Assembly: GCF_000004195.4 (NCBI RefSeq)
Contig: NC_030680.2
Coordinates: 150,869,663 to 150,933,662, forward strand
Origin: Xenopus tropicalis
Lineage: Eukaryota > Chordata > Amphibia > Anura > Pipidae
Length of the DNA stretch: 64,000 bases
Reading direction: 5' to 3'
Position 1 is the first letter of the stretch; every line of letters starts with the position of its first letter. The translations under genes and the position numbers were made by a program. This document shows, piece by piece, positions 24,401 through 35,141 of the stretch. The notes under the pieces are model-generated. The model saw only the letters and a program-made list of their open reading frames with translations. It had not been told where the DNA came from and ran no database searches.

Positions 24401-26325
24401 CTGTCTTTTGTTGTAAGTACTTTCCTGGTTACCTCACAGGCACACCCCCTCCTCTGTCTTTTGTTGTAAGTTACTTCCTGGTTACCTCACAGGCACACCC
24501 CCTCCCTCTGTCTTTTTGTTGTAAGTACTTCCTGGTTACCATACAGACACACCCCCTCCCTCTGTCTTTTGTTGTAAGTACTTCCTGGTTACCCTCACAG
24601 GCACACCCCCTCCCTCTGTCTTTTGTTGTAAGTACTTCCTGGTTACCTCACAGGCACACCCCCTTCCTCTGTCTTTTGTTGTAAGTACTTCCTGGTTACC
24701 ATACAGGACACACCCCCTCCCTCTGTCTTTTGTTGTAAGTACTTCCTGGTTACCCAACAGCACACCCCCCTCCCTCTGTCTTTTGTTTGTAAAGTACTTC
24801 CTGGTTACCATCACAGGCACACCCCTCCCTCTGTCTTTTGTTGTAAGTACTTCCTGGTTACCATACAGACACACCCCCTCCCTCTGTCTTTTGTTGTAAG
24901 TACTTCCTGGTTACCTCACAGGCACACCCCCTCCCTCGTCTTTTGTTGTAAGTACTTCCTGGTTACCATACAGACACAGCCCCCTCCCTCTGTCTTTTGT
25001 TGTAAGTACTTCCTGGTTACCTCACAGGCACACCCCTCCCTCTGTCTTTTGTTGTAAGTACTTCCTGGTTACCCTCACAGGCACACCCCCTCCCTCTGTC
25101 TTTTGTTGTAAGTACTTCCTGGTTTACCATACAGACACACCCCCCTCTCTTTGTCTTTTGTTGTAAGTACTTCCTGTTACCATACAGACACACCCCCTCC
25201 CTCTGTCTTTTGTTGTAAGTACTTCCTGGTTACCTCACAGGCACACCCCCTCTCTTTGTCTTTTGTTGTAAGTACTTCCTGGTTACCTCACAGGCACACA
25301 CCCTCCCTCTGTCTTTTGTTGTAAGTACTTCCTGGTTACCATACAGACACACCCCCTCCCTCTGTCTTTTGTTGTAAGTACTTCCTGGTTAACCAGACTT
25401 AGACAGCACCCCCTCCCTCTGTCTTTTGTTGTAAGTACTTCCTGGTTACCTCACAGGCACACCCTCCCTCTGTCTTTTGTTGTAAGTACTTCCTGGTTAC
25501 CATACAGACACACCCCTCCCTCTGTCTTTTGTTGTAAGTACTTCCTGGTTACCTCACAGGCACACCCCCTCCTCTGTCTTTTGTTGTAAGTACTTCCTGG
25601 TTACCATACAGACACACCCCCTCCCTCTGTCTTTTGTTGTAAGTACTTCCTGGTTACCTCACAGGCACACCCCCTCCCTCTGTTTTGTTGTAAGTACTTC
25701 CTGGTTACCATTCTGTCTTTTGTTGTAAGTACTTCCTGGTTACCTCACAGACACACCCCTCCCTCTGTCTTTTGTTGTAAGTACTTCCTGGTTACCTCAC
25801 AGGCACACCCCCTCCCTCTGTCTTTTGTTGTAAGTACTTCCTGGTTACCATACAGACACACCCCCTCCCTCTGTCTTTTGTTGTAAGTACTTCCTGGTTA
25901 CCTCACAGGCACACCCCCTCCCTCTGTCTTTTGTTGTAAGTACTTCCTGGTTACCATACAGACACACCCCCTCCTCTGTCTTTTGTTGTAAGTACTTCCT
26001 GGTTACCATACAGACACACCCCTCCCTCTGTCTTTTGTTGTAAGTACTTCCTGGTTACCTCACAGGCACACCCCCTCCCTCTGTCTTTTGTTGTAAGTAC
26101 TTCCTGGTTACCTCACAGGCACACCCCCTCCCTCTGTCTTTTGTTGTAAGTACTTCCTGGTTACCTCACAGGCACACCCCCTCCCTCTGTCTTTGGTTGT
26201 ACGCACTTCCTGGTTACCTCACAGGCACACCCCCTCCCTCTGTCTTTTGTTGTACGTACTTCCTGGTTACCTCACAGGGCACTTTCCCTCACTCTCTCAC
26301 TTGCTGTAAGTACTTCCTGGTTGCA
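21450..26325. repeat. 53-bp satellite-like array (about 92 copies)
   Basis: Unit: TTGTTGTAAGTACTTCCTGG, TTACC, then TCACAGGCACACC or ATACAGACACACC, then CCCTCCCTCTGTCTTT. The first copies (21,501, 21,554, 21,607, 21,660, 21,713) are spaced exactly 53 bp. The two middle variants are interspersed throughout. From about 22,000 to 25,700 many units have one- to several-base deletions or insertions, while both flanks are regular. Every unit carries GTAAGTA, a consensus donor, and CACAG|G, an acceptor-like motif. The array ends directly at the 3' end of a CR1-like element. Confidence 0.96.
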
Positions 26326-26551
26326 TAGGGTTGAAAAAAGACCAGAGTCCATCAAGTTCAACCCTTCCAAGTAAACCCAGCACCCACAACCTATACTTAC
26401 CAATCTATACACTCACATACATAAACTATAAATACAACCAGTAATACTAACTGTAGATATTAGTATCACAATAGCCTTGGGTATTCTGATTGATCAAGAA
26501 CTCATTCAGGCCCCTCTTATAGGCATTAACAGAATCTGCCATTACCCCATC

Positions 26552-27240
26552 ACTAGGAAGGGCATTCCCCAGCCTCACTGCCCTCACCGTGAGGAACCCC
26601 CTACCCAACATCCCCCGGCAGGGCATTCCCCAACCCCCTCACTGCCCTCACCGTGAGGAACCCCCTACCCAACACCCCCCGGCAGGGCATTCCCCAACCC
26701 CCTCACTGCCCTCACCGTGAGGAACCCCCTACCCAACATCCCCCGGCAGGGCATTCCCCAACCCCCTCACTGCCCTCACCGTGAGGAACCCCCTACCCAA
26801 CATCCCCCGGCAGGGCATTCCCCAACCCCCTCACTGTCCTCACCGTGAGGAACCCCCTACCCAACATCCCCCGGCAGGGCATTCCCCAACCCCCTCACTG
26901 CCCTCACCATGAGGAACCCCCTACCCAACATCCCCCGGCAGGGCATTCCCCAACCCCCTCACTGCCCTCACCATGAGGAACCCCCTACCCAACATCCCCC
27001 GGCAGGGCATTCCCCAACCCCCTCACTACCCTCACCGTGAGGAACCCCCTACCCAACATCCCCCGGCAGGGCATTCCCCAACCCCCTCACTGCCCTCACC
27101 GTGAGGAACCCCCTACCCAACATCCCCCGGCAGGGCATTCCCCAACCCCCTCACTGCCCTCACTGTGAGGAACCCCCTACCCAACATCCCCCGGCAGGGC
27201 ATTCCCCAACCCCCTCACTGCCCTCACCGTGAAAAACCCC
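26552..27240. repeat. 64-bp minisatellite inside the CR1-like element
   Basis: About 10.7 copies of a 64-bp unit: GGCAGGGCATTCCCCAACCC, CCTCACTGCCCTCACCGTGA, GGAACCCCCTACCCAACATC. Spacing 26,617 to 26,681 is 64 bp. A single divergent copy continuous with the LINE is at the left edge. The unit corresponds to the element's C-terminal coding part (FFTVRAVRGLGNALPGDVG on the minus strand). Confidence 0.93.
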
Positions 27241-27531
27241 CTACGCTGCTTCAAATGGAAGCTCCGTTCCTCTAATCTAAAGGGGTGACCTCTGGTGCGT
27301 TGATCGTTTTTATGGGGAAAAAAGAACCCCCCCAACTGCCTATAATCCCCTCTAATGTACTTGTACAGAGTAATCATGTCCCCTCGCAAGCGCCTCTTTT
27401 CCAGAGAAAACAACCCCAACCTCGACAGTCTCACCTCATAGTTTAACCCTTCCATCCCCTTTACCAGTTTAGTTGCAGTCTCTGCACTCTCTCCAGCTCA
27501 TTAATATCCCTCTTAAGGACTGGAGCCCAAA

Positions 27532-28334
27532 ACTGCCCCCCATACTCACTGTCACTGCCCCCCATACTCACTGTAACTGCCCCCATACTCACTGTTACTG
27601 CCCCCCATACTCACTGTAACTGCCCCCATACTCACTGTTACTGCCCCCCATACTCACTGTTACTGCCCCCCATACTCACTGTTACTGCCCCCAAACTCAC
27701 TGTTACTGCCCCCCATACTCACTGTCACTGCCCCCCATACTCACTGTTACTGCCCCCCATACTCACTGTCACTGCCCCCCCATACTCACTGTCACTGCCC
27801 CCCCATACTCACTGTTACTGCCCCCCATACTCACTGTTACTGCCCCCCATACTCACTGTTACTGCCCCCCCATACTCACTGTTACTGCCCCCCCATACTC
27901 ACTGTCACTGCCCCCCCATACTCACTGTCACTGCCCCCCCATACTCACTGTCACTGCCCTCCCATACTCACTGTCACTGCCCCCCCATACTCACTGTCAC
28001 TGCCCCCCCATACTCACTGTCACTGCCCCCCATACTCGCTGTCACTGCCCCCCCATACTCACTGTCACTGCCCTCCCATACTCACTGTCACTGCCCCCCC
28101 ATACTCACTGTCACTGCCCCCCCATACTCACTGTTACTGCCCCCATACTCACTGTTACTGCCCCCCCCATACTCACTGTTACTGCCCCCCCATACTCACT
28201 GTCACTGCCCCCCATACTCACTGTCACTGCCCCCCCATACTCACTGTCACTGCCCTCCCATACTCACTGTCACTGCCCCCCCATACTCACTGTCACTGCC
28301 CCCCCATACTCACTGTCACTGCCCCCCATACTCA
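27532..28334. repeat. ~22-bp minisatellite inside the CR1-like element
   Basis: About 36 copies of CCATACTCACTGTCACTGCC-type units, 21-23 bp, with variable C runs and TTAC/TCAC variants. The flanks join as LINE sequence (minus-strand CCTGAGTATGGGGGGCAGTT), so the array arose by expansion of a short internal LINE segment. Confidence 0.93.
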
Positions 28335-28440
28335 GGGTGAGGCCTTACCAGGGACCTATAAAGGGGCAAAATTATGTTTCATCCCTTGAGTCAATGCCCT
28401 TTTTATACAAGACAGCACTTTATTTGCTTTAGTAGCCACT

Positions 28441-28977
28441 GAAGGACTTGTGAGTGGCAATTCTGTGAGTGGCAATTCTGTGCATGAATGGAGCAGGTAA
28501 GTTAGGTTTCGGGTGGCAGTTACTGACTGTGTAAGGGGTGGGGCTTACATCAGGGTGACTACTAAAAAATATAGATGAGTTGATATGTCTGCACCATACA
28601 CCAGCTGACATGAACTCCCTTTCTGATAGGACAGTGTGTAGGCCTACCCAGCTCCACCTTTCCCTGAGGGGCCAATCGCTCTCTAAGCCTGCTTGCTGGT
28701 GTCACAAATGAGGTCATTGAGCAGCCATGTTGATCCAGCGTTGCTTTTTGGCTTGTGTGCTATGCCTTAATCACTTATGCTCACCCTGTGGCCCCAATCT
28801 TCATGTTTGTGGCCCCTAGCCTTATTGTGCTGCCTGCATTCATTTTATTGATAAATTATGACATATCTGTATGCACGCTACCGCATTTAGTTATATTAGT
28901 CCAGTTTGATTGGTTTCAGTGCTTTGAGTCCTTCCTCGGACCCCCTCCTTTTCTCCCATGCAGCCCATACTGTTCCT
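28441..28977. other. Intergenic, no recognised element
   Basis: A short tandem duplication (GAGTGGCAATTCTGT twice, 28,452-28,482) is present. No gene or larger repeat recognised. Confidence 0.5.
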
Positions 28978-29371
28978 ATAATATATACAATAAGAATCGG
29001 CTCAGCCGGGACCATGGATTCAGCTTAATCCGAAAACTGCTGAAAAAGCCAGAATCTTGGCCAGTGTCAGACTGAGATGCCAGGGGCCCACCACAAAACC
29101 TTGGCCCATAGGCCCACTTTCTAAACTTATTCCTCCTCTCCTTCCTCAACTTCTTTGTTATCCAAGTCTCTTTTCTCTATCCTTCCATCTCTTTTTCCCA
29201 TACAGAAATAGGGAATGACCATGCAATTAGCCAAATAGTCAGAAGCATCAGGTCCCACTGACGCCTGGGCCCACCGGGAGTTTCCCCGGTATCCTGATGG
29301 GCCAAATGCTGAACCGAATCCTGGATTCAGTACATCCCTAAAAAATATATCAAATCTCACCCTCTAATGCA
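28978..29371. mobile_element. hAT-like fragment, first of a duplicated pair
   Basis: Starts ATATATACAATAAG, contains CTGCTGAAAAAGCCAGAATC, and ends GGATTCAGTACATCCCTAAA followed by ATATATCAAATCTCACCCTC. The same beginning and end recur at 29,679-29,828. Confidence 0.65.
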
Positions 29372-29676
29372 GGGGGCCCAACCTTTCTTACTCGTGAGCC
29401 CTATTCAGATGTAAAAAGACTTGGGGAGCAACACAAGCACCATAAAAGTTCATGGAGGAGCCAAATAAGGGCTGTGATTGGCTATTAGGGGCCTCTATGC
29501 ACCCTATCAGTTTACAGGGGGCTTTATTTGGTAGTAAAGCTTGTTCTTATTCAACCAAAACTTGCCCCCAAGTCAGTAATTCAAAAATAACTCCCTGGTT
29601 TGGGGGCACTGAGAGCAACATCCAAGGGGTTGGGGAGCAACATATTGCCCCTGCGCCACTGGTTGGGGATCACTGT
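29372..29676 (+). mobile_element. hAT-like MITE (CAGGGG...GATCACTG)
   Basis: Left end CAGGGGGCCCAACCTTTCTT; right end, on the complement, CAGTGATCCCCAACCAGTGG. These are imperfect inverted termini of vertebrate hAT type. The body contains ATTCAGATGTAAAAAGACTT and TTGCCCCCAAGTCAGTAATT. Non-autonomous: no transposase frame. Confidence 0.65.
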
Positions 29677-29678
29677 TT

Positions 29679-29828
29679 CAATATATACAATAAGGAGTTT
29701 TTTTTCCGGCTCGGCCAGGACCTTAATCTGAATCCTGCTGAAAAAGCCAGAATCTCGGCCAAATCCCCAACCGAATCCTGAATTCGGTGCACCCCTAAAA
29801 AAATATATCAAATCTCACCCTCTAATGT
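29679..29828. mobile_element. hAT-like fragment, second of the pair
   Basis: A shortened copy of 28,978-29,371 with the middle missing. It ends GAATTCGGTGCACCCCTAAA and ATATATCAAATCTCACCCTC. Confidence 0.6.
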
Positions 29829-30510
29829 GGCATAAATTAACCTTTAGGTGTTACTGTTCCTTTAATGCCCCTAAATGTGTTGGTTTGTTTCCCTTTTGCC
29901 TCGTGGTTTTATGAAGTCATTTGATAATAAATCAAATCCCTATTTAACTGGAGGCAATCGATTTGCCGAGTTAATTGAGGCTGGAACTGCGAGACGCTCA
30001 CAAAAGAGACTGTGTTTCCCGATTCAATAGCAAAACAGCACATGAGGGTCACTCCGGCCCGTCAGTGACGTAGCCCCCCAGCAGCACCATTATGTTCTGA
30101 AATTCTCCGTAACTGGGGCTTGTGCGTAGTCTTCTTACATACACCCTGTTATCCCGTCTCACTTGGATGAACAGCCGCCACGTTAAAGGATCAACAATTA
30201 ATTAGGATGGAAATGTAATTTTTGGACCTCTATACCGCACCAATGTTACCACAGCCCTTTAGCAGGGAAGATAGGTACTGCCATATCTAAGGGCACCCAT
30301 GCCCACAGTAATTAGTAAGAGTCACATTACAGGGCAGCATAGAAAGCAGTGCAGCCAGCAGCAGAATTGATTCATAATCAGCCCTGTAGCATCAGCTTCA
30401 ATGACAGATGTGACCTCACTTCCTGCTGCAGGAAAGAATAGCTCTTCCTAGTTTATATGGTACTTTTATCATTTATCCTAATGTTTAAATCCAATTTATA
30501 GATAAAGGTA
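29829..30510. other. Intergenic; small MITE fragment
   Basis: About 30,365-30,433 (TTCATAATCAGCCCTG...GACCTCACTTCCTGC) is a piece of the element at 34,106-34,848. The 29,890-30,060 part is complex unique sequence (TTTGATAATAAATCAAATCC, GCAATCGATTTGCC) and might be a conserved non-coding element. No gene seen. Confidence 0.5.
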
Positions 30511-31404
30511 TAGGACACCTTATCCAGAATGCTCGGAACCAAGGCTATTCCGGATAAGGGGTCTTTCCGTAATTTGGATCTCCGTACCCTAAGTCTACTA
30601 AAAGATCAATAACACATTAATTAAACCCAATAGGATTGTTTTACGTCCAATAAGAATTAATTTTATCTTAGTTGGGATCAAGTACAGGTACTGTTTTATT
30701 ATTACAGAGAAAAGGGAATCATTTAACCATGAAATAAACCCAATAGGGCTGTTCTGCCCCAATAAGGGGTAATTATATCTTAGTTGGGATCAAGTACAGG
30801 TACTGTTTTATTATTACAGAGAAAAGGGAATCATTTAACCATTAAATAAACCCAATAGGGCTGTTCTGCCCCAATAAGGGGTAATTATATCTTAGTTGGG
30901 ATCAAGTACAGGTACTGTTTTATTATTACAGAGAAAAGGGAATCATTTAACCATGAAATAAACCCAATAGGGCTGTTCTGCCCCAATAAGGGGTAATTAT
31001 ATCTTAGTTGGGATCAAGTACAGGTACTGTTTTATTATTACAGAGAAAAGGGAATCATTTAACCATTAAATAAACCCAATAGGGCTGTTCTGCCCCAATA
31101 AGGGGTAATTATATCTTAGTTGGGATCAAGTACAGGTACTGTTTTATTATTACAGAGAAAAGGGAATCATTTAACCATTAAATAAACCCAATAGGACTGT
31201 TCTGCCCCCAATAAGGGGTAATTATATCTTAGTTGGGATCAAGTACAGGTACTGTTTTATTATTACAGAGAAAAGGGAATCATTTAACCATTAAATAAAC
31301 CCAATAGGGCTGTTCTGCCCCCAATAAGGGGTAATTATATCTTAGTTGGGATCAAGTACAGGTACTGTTTTATTATTACAGAGAAAAAGGAAATCAGTTT
31401 TTTT
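30511..31404. repeat. Dispersed frog repeat with 112-bp tandem expansion
   Basis: The left part (GGACACCTTATCCAGAATGC, TATTCCGGATAAGGGGTC) is a dispersed element common in Xenopus. From 30,623 a unit starting AAACCCAATAGGGCTGTTCT and containing TTAGTTGGGATCAAGTACAG repeats seven times, with spacings of 112 or 113 bp. The first copy is the most divergent and is continuous with the element. Confidence 0.9.
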
Positions 31405-31834
31405 TTTAAGTTTCTGTCAGTCTGTGGCATCTCTAGGGGCAGATAGGGAATTGCTCCAGTTACGAGTACCTACCCCACCGGCAGGTTTACTCCATTGAAA
31501 TGACTAAAACTTGCAGATTAATAGGACAGACAATATTGTAGAAGCCGCCAAGCTGCTGAGTGGCCCCTTGAAGCCCTGACGCCATATTGTCTGAAGCATA
31601 ATTTCTGATTTTCTGACATTAGAGAGGCGCCTGCCCTGGATATACTGCCGGGTAGAATTACTAATTATTGGCACCACTCAGGGAATAACAGTAGTTTTAT
31701 TGTCAGGGGCCTTGATTTTTACTGACCATTTCCCTGCCATTAGAGCTGTGAATTATCTTCCTTATAATAGACTGACGACAGTGATTTATATACTGACACT
31801 GGCACTACTCCCAGTATAGCCCATTATATACTGG
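31405..31834. other. Intergenic, nothing recognised
   Basis: A T run at the left edge, then unique-looking sequence without coding or repeat signal. Confidence 0.5.
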
Positions 31835-32606
31835 CCAGACCATTCCTTCTCTGTATATTTGTATTTATACATATGGGTAGGGGGTGCCATAGTGTTTCCC
31901 TTAGACAGTACAGTATGGGGGTACAGCTTATTGTGTGCCCAGAACATTCCTTCTCTGTATATTTGTATTTATACATATGGGTAGGAGGTGCCATAGTGTT
32001 TCCCTTAGACAGTACAGTATGGGGGTACAGCTTATTGTGTGCCCAGAACATTCCTTTTCTGTATATTTGTATTTATACATATGGGTAGGAGGTGCCATAG
32101 TGTTTCCCTTAGACAGTACAGTATGGGGGTACAGCTTATTGTGTGCCCAGAACATTCCTTTTCTGTATATTTGTATTTATACATATGGGTAGGAGGTGCC
32201 ATAGTGCTTCCCTTAGACAGTACAGTATGGGGGTACAGATTATTGTGTGCCCAGAACATTCCTTCTCTGTATATTTGTATTTATACATATGGGTAGGGGG
32301 TGCCATAGTGTTTCCCTTAGACAGTACAGTATGGGGGTACAGCTTATTGTGTGCCCAGAACATTCCTTCTCTGTATATTTGTATTTTTACATATGGGTAG
32401 GAGGTGCCATAGTGTTTCCCTTAGACAGTACAGTATGGGGGTACAGCTTATTGTGTGCCCAGAACATTCCCTCTCTGTATATTTGTATTTATACATATGG
32501 GTAGGGGGTGCCATAGTGTTTCCCTTAGACAGTACAGTATGGGGGTACAGCTTATTGTGTGCCCAGAACATTCCTTCTCTGTATATTTGTATTTTTACAT
32601 ATGGGG
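31835..32606. repeat. 104-bp array, first locus (about 7.4 copies)
   Basis: Unit: CATATGGGTAGGGGGTGCCA, TAGTGTTTCCCTTAGACAGT, ACAGTATGGGGGTACAGCTT, ATTGTGTGCCCAGAACATTC, CTTCTCTGTATATTTG. Spacing is exactly 104 bp. The same unit forms the array at 39,252-40,654. Overlapping 75-85 codon frames on both strands repeat with it and are not genes. Confidence 0.95.
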
Positions 32607-32611
32607 GGGAG

Positions 32612-33022
32612 ATGATGAGTTAGTATGATGTAGAGACAATTTGCAATTGGTCTTCATTTTTTATTATTTGTAGTTTTTTTAGTTATTTAATTTTCAGTTC
32701 AGGAGCTCTCCAATCTGGAATTCAACAGCTATTTGGTTGCTAGGGCCCGTTACCTTAGCAACCAGGGAGTGGTTTGGATGAGAGACTGAAAAGAAAAGAA
32801 AGTTACAAAAAGTAACAATAACAATAAAACTGGAGCCTCACAGAGCAATAGGGTTTGGCTGCCGGGGTCAGTGACCCCCATTTGAAAGCTGCATAAAGTT
32901 GAAATTAGAAGGCAATTAATTAAAGAACTACTTACATAAATAATGAAGACCAATTGAAAAGTTGCTTAGAATTGGCTAATCTTAAAGTAAATTAAGGTGA
33001 ACCCCCCCCCCCCCCCTCTTTA
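32612..33022. mobile_element. T2-type MITE
   Basis: Contains ACAATTTGCAATTGGTCTTC, GTTGCTAGGGCCCGTTACCT and GGTCAGTGACCCCCATTTGA. It ends AAGGTGAACC, a C-rich stretch, then TTTAA. Its left end abuts the 104-bp array and is truncated. Confidence 0.82.
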
Positions 33023-33286
33023 AAACTCAAATTAGCCCCTGTTATGTAAGTGGGGCACTTCGGCTAAAGAGATGGCAGAAAAACAATTAACTGCAGTAAT
33101 GATAATAACAGATACAAATGGATAATAAAGTGAGTGACTGTGACCATGAAGGCATGGGGGGGGGGGTAGAATTAAATTACCCCCCCCCCTCTCCTCCCTC
33201 ATAGGGACACGCCCTGCAGAGAAATCACATAAACAGTGAAAGTTACAATAAAACAGAGATTCCCTATAATACTGCTCCACTCTTGT
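33023..33286. other. Intergenic, upstream of candidate promoter
   Basis: Unique-looking sequence with G and C homopolymers at 33,157-33,189. No gene seen. Confidence 0.4.
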
Positions 33287-33400
33287 GATTGGCTGGCTGG
33301 CAGCCTGCTGCGGGAGCTGATTGGCTCCTCAAGAGAGAGTTCCCTGCGAGCTGATTGGCTTCTGAGGAGAGTGCTTTGGGCGGGGCTTGTGCCAAACTTG
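33287..33400 (+). promoter_or_regulatory. Candidate promoter: three inverted CCAAT boxes and GC box
   Basis: GATTGGCT occurs at 33,287, 33,319 and 33,353, spacings of 32 and 34 bp. That spacing is typical of NF-Y-regulated multi-CCAAT promoters. GGGCGGGGC, an Sp1-type GC box, follows at 33,378. No TATA box is visible. A candidate first exon with a start codon and donor lies about 150 bp further on. The gene it would serve is unknown. Confidence 0.5.
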
Positions 33401-33574
33401 GGGGCTGCAGGCTGAGCAGTTGCTGGTGCTGCTCTGGGAATGAACCAAAAAGTTATTTTGTGAGGAAGTTTTTGTTTCTCAACTGACATCCCAGATCCCA
33501 GGGTGGAAGGGAAGGAATCCACCCCCCTTGGAGGCAGAAGAGCATGAACAGAATGACTGGCCCCAGGGCAGAGG
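33400..33574 (+). other. Candidate first exon (unidentified gene)
   Basis: GC-richer, unique sequence after the CCAAT/GC cluster. It contains ATG at 33,544 (GAGCATGAACAGAATGACTG) and ends at GAGG|GTGAGT, a good donor. The reading MNRMTGPRAEG is too short to identify, and the ATG may be inside a non-coding leader. I find no matching downstream exon in the window. Confidence 0.3.
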
Positions 33575-34105
33575 GTGAGTCTAGGGGACTGTGGGGAAGG
33601 GGATGGGGGGCTGTTAGCATTGCACCCACCAGGGATCTGTGTAGCCCCAGCTTCTCAGAGGATGCTGGGAGTTGTAGTTCAGCAATAGCTGGGTATGTTG
33701 CACTGGGCACCCCCGCTACATACACTCCTTGCATCTGACTCGGAAGCCTCTGGGAACAGCCCCATTCTCATTACTGGTCATAAGATGTTTAACTATGAGT
33801 TAATTAGTTAATTCAGCTGTATATGGCTGCACACAGCCGGTGTAGGCTTCAGCTTCCATCTCAGTTAATTGCTAATTAGCCCCGCAGTGTGTAGGTTTAA
33901 CGGTTCATATTTATCATATTCGTTTTTTCTTTTGTTTCTCTCTGTGATAAATGTGCCCAGTATGTGCCCAAGTGTAACAGGGGGTGTGATGGCAAAGCTT
34001 GGGGTGAAGTTGTCCTTTAATAGCCCCAGTATGATTGTCAGCTTCATTGGTGCTGGGACTGGTGTGCAAAAGAAATATACAAATGCTGAAAAGGATAGTT
34101 AATCT
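33575..34105. other. Intergenic or intronic, nothing firm
   Basis: A dispersed motif (GATGCTGGGAGTTGTAGTTC) is at 33,661. A second fragment (TTAATTAGTTAATTCAG) is at about 33,799. No gene recognised. Confidence 0.4.
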
Positions 34106-34848
34106 TTAAAGGGACACTGCCATGATGTTTATGGGGCTGTTTATCTCTAAATGACACTGTTACACAGCAAATAATTCCCTCTGCCATTTAATCTTTTATT
34201 CTTCAACCAACAAATGTATTTGTAGCTGTAATATTGGTGTGTAGGCGCCATCTCAGTGCCTTTTGCCTGAGTCTGAGCTTTCAGCCAGCGCTACACATTA
34301 GAACTGCTTTCAGCTAACCTATTGTTTCTCCTACTCCCATGTAACTGGAGGAGTCCCAAGCCGGACTTGGATTTCTTACTATTGAGTGCTATTCTGATAC
34401 CTACTGGGAGCTGCTATCTTGCTCCCTTCCAATTGTTCTGCTGATCGGCTGCTGGGGGTGAAGGGGGGGGGGGATGATATCACTCCAACTTGCAGCGCAG
34501 CAGTAAAGTGTGAGTGAAGTCAGAGCACAGGTCACATGGCTGTGGCACCCTGGGAAATGAAGAATCTGGGTAGCCAGATTGAATTCATTCATAATCAACC
34601 CTGCAGCATCAGCTTCTATGACAGATGTGACCTCACTTCCTACTTGATGATTTCCCACGCCCCCTAAGCCTACCTCCTCCCCAACTCTAAAGGCCTGGAT
34701 CATTACTGTTATAGGGCTGCTGCCCCTTCTGGGCAGGTACAGTAAGTACAGTATATAAAATATAACTGATGTATAGTCTGTAACGCATAAGAGATATCAG
34801 TGCAGCTTTTCTAGGGATATTCATTCGTAGGCTTCAGTTCCCCTTTAA
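34106..34848. mobile_element. TTAA-flanked MITE (GGGACACTG family)
   Basis: Begins TTAAAGGGACACTGCCATGA and ends CTTCAGTTCCCCTTTAA, with TTAA on both sides. The interior contains GCTTTCAGCTAACCTATTGT, AAGCCGGACTTGGATTTCTT and GACAGATGTGACCTCACTTC. A segment of this interior has been tandemly amplified at 47,931-48,784. Confidence 0.75.
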
Positions 34849-35141
34849 TCACACCTCTGGCCACGTGAGCGGAGCCTTTGTGCTGTGCGTATGACTGTGG
34901 GTCCCAGCCCTGCCCTAAGAGCATTTGGCCGCCCCGTTCCCTGTATTATCTGTGTCACGTTGTGCTGCTTATGTAACGTCCCTGTTTTCCTCTCTGATTC
35001 TCCCCGAGCGACACGTGAGATGCAATCGGATATTTTCTATTACGGTCCATTCGGGACAATCAGTAGGTTTCTCTGTGGGGTCCTGTTTATTGGTGCTACA
35101 CTGTATCTAGCGCTGTGGCCCTTTAGGTATATTCCAGGTCA
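34849..35141. other. Short unique segment
   Basis: No repeat or exon recognised. The frames at 34,885-35,145 have no family signature. Confidence 0.4.

Larger units (their letters stand above)
26326..28440 (-). mobile_element. CR1-like LINE 3' fragment with two internal minisatellites
   Basis: Read on the minus strand it contains LVRPHPEYGGQFWAPVLKRD, INELERVQR, then LGLFSLEKRRLRGDMITLYK and RTRGHPFRLEERSFHLKQRR. These match the region after the reverse transcriptase in CR1-type non-LTR elements. The element closes with GGGTTGAACTTGATGGACTC and a TCTTTTTTCAACCC tail. The plus-strand 5' side (26,326) is therefore the LINE 3' end. Frameshifts and stops are present, so it is not functional. Two minisatellites interrupt it. 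Confidence 0.85.

Noticed and set aside
21450..26325. CRISPR-like regular array
   Set aside because: Repeats are directly tandem with no unique spacers, in a vertebrate gene neighbourhood. It is a minisatellite.
27177..27455. 92-codon minus frame as a host gene
   Set aside because: It is the C-terminal part of a CR1-type LINE protein with disrupted flanks, not a host gene.
31873..32623. Series of 75-90 codon frames every 104 bp
   Set aside because: Phase-shifted copies of one repeat unit on both strands; no codon or family signal.
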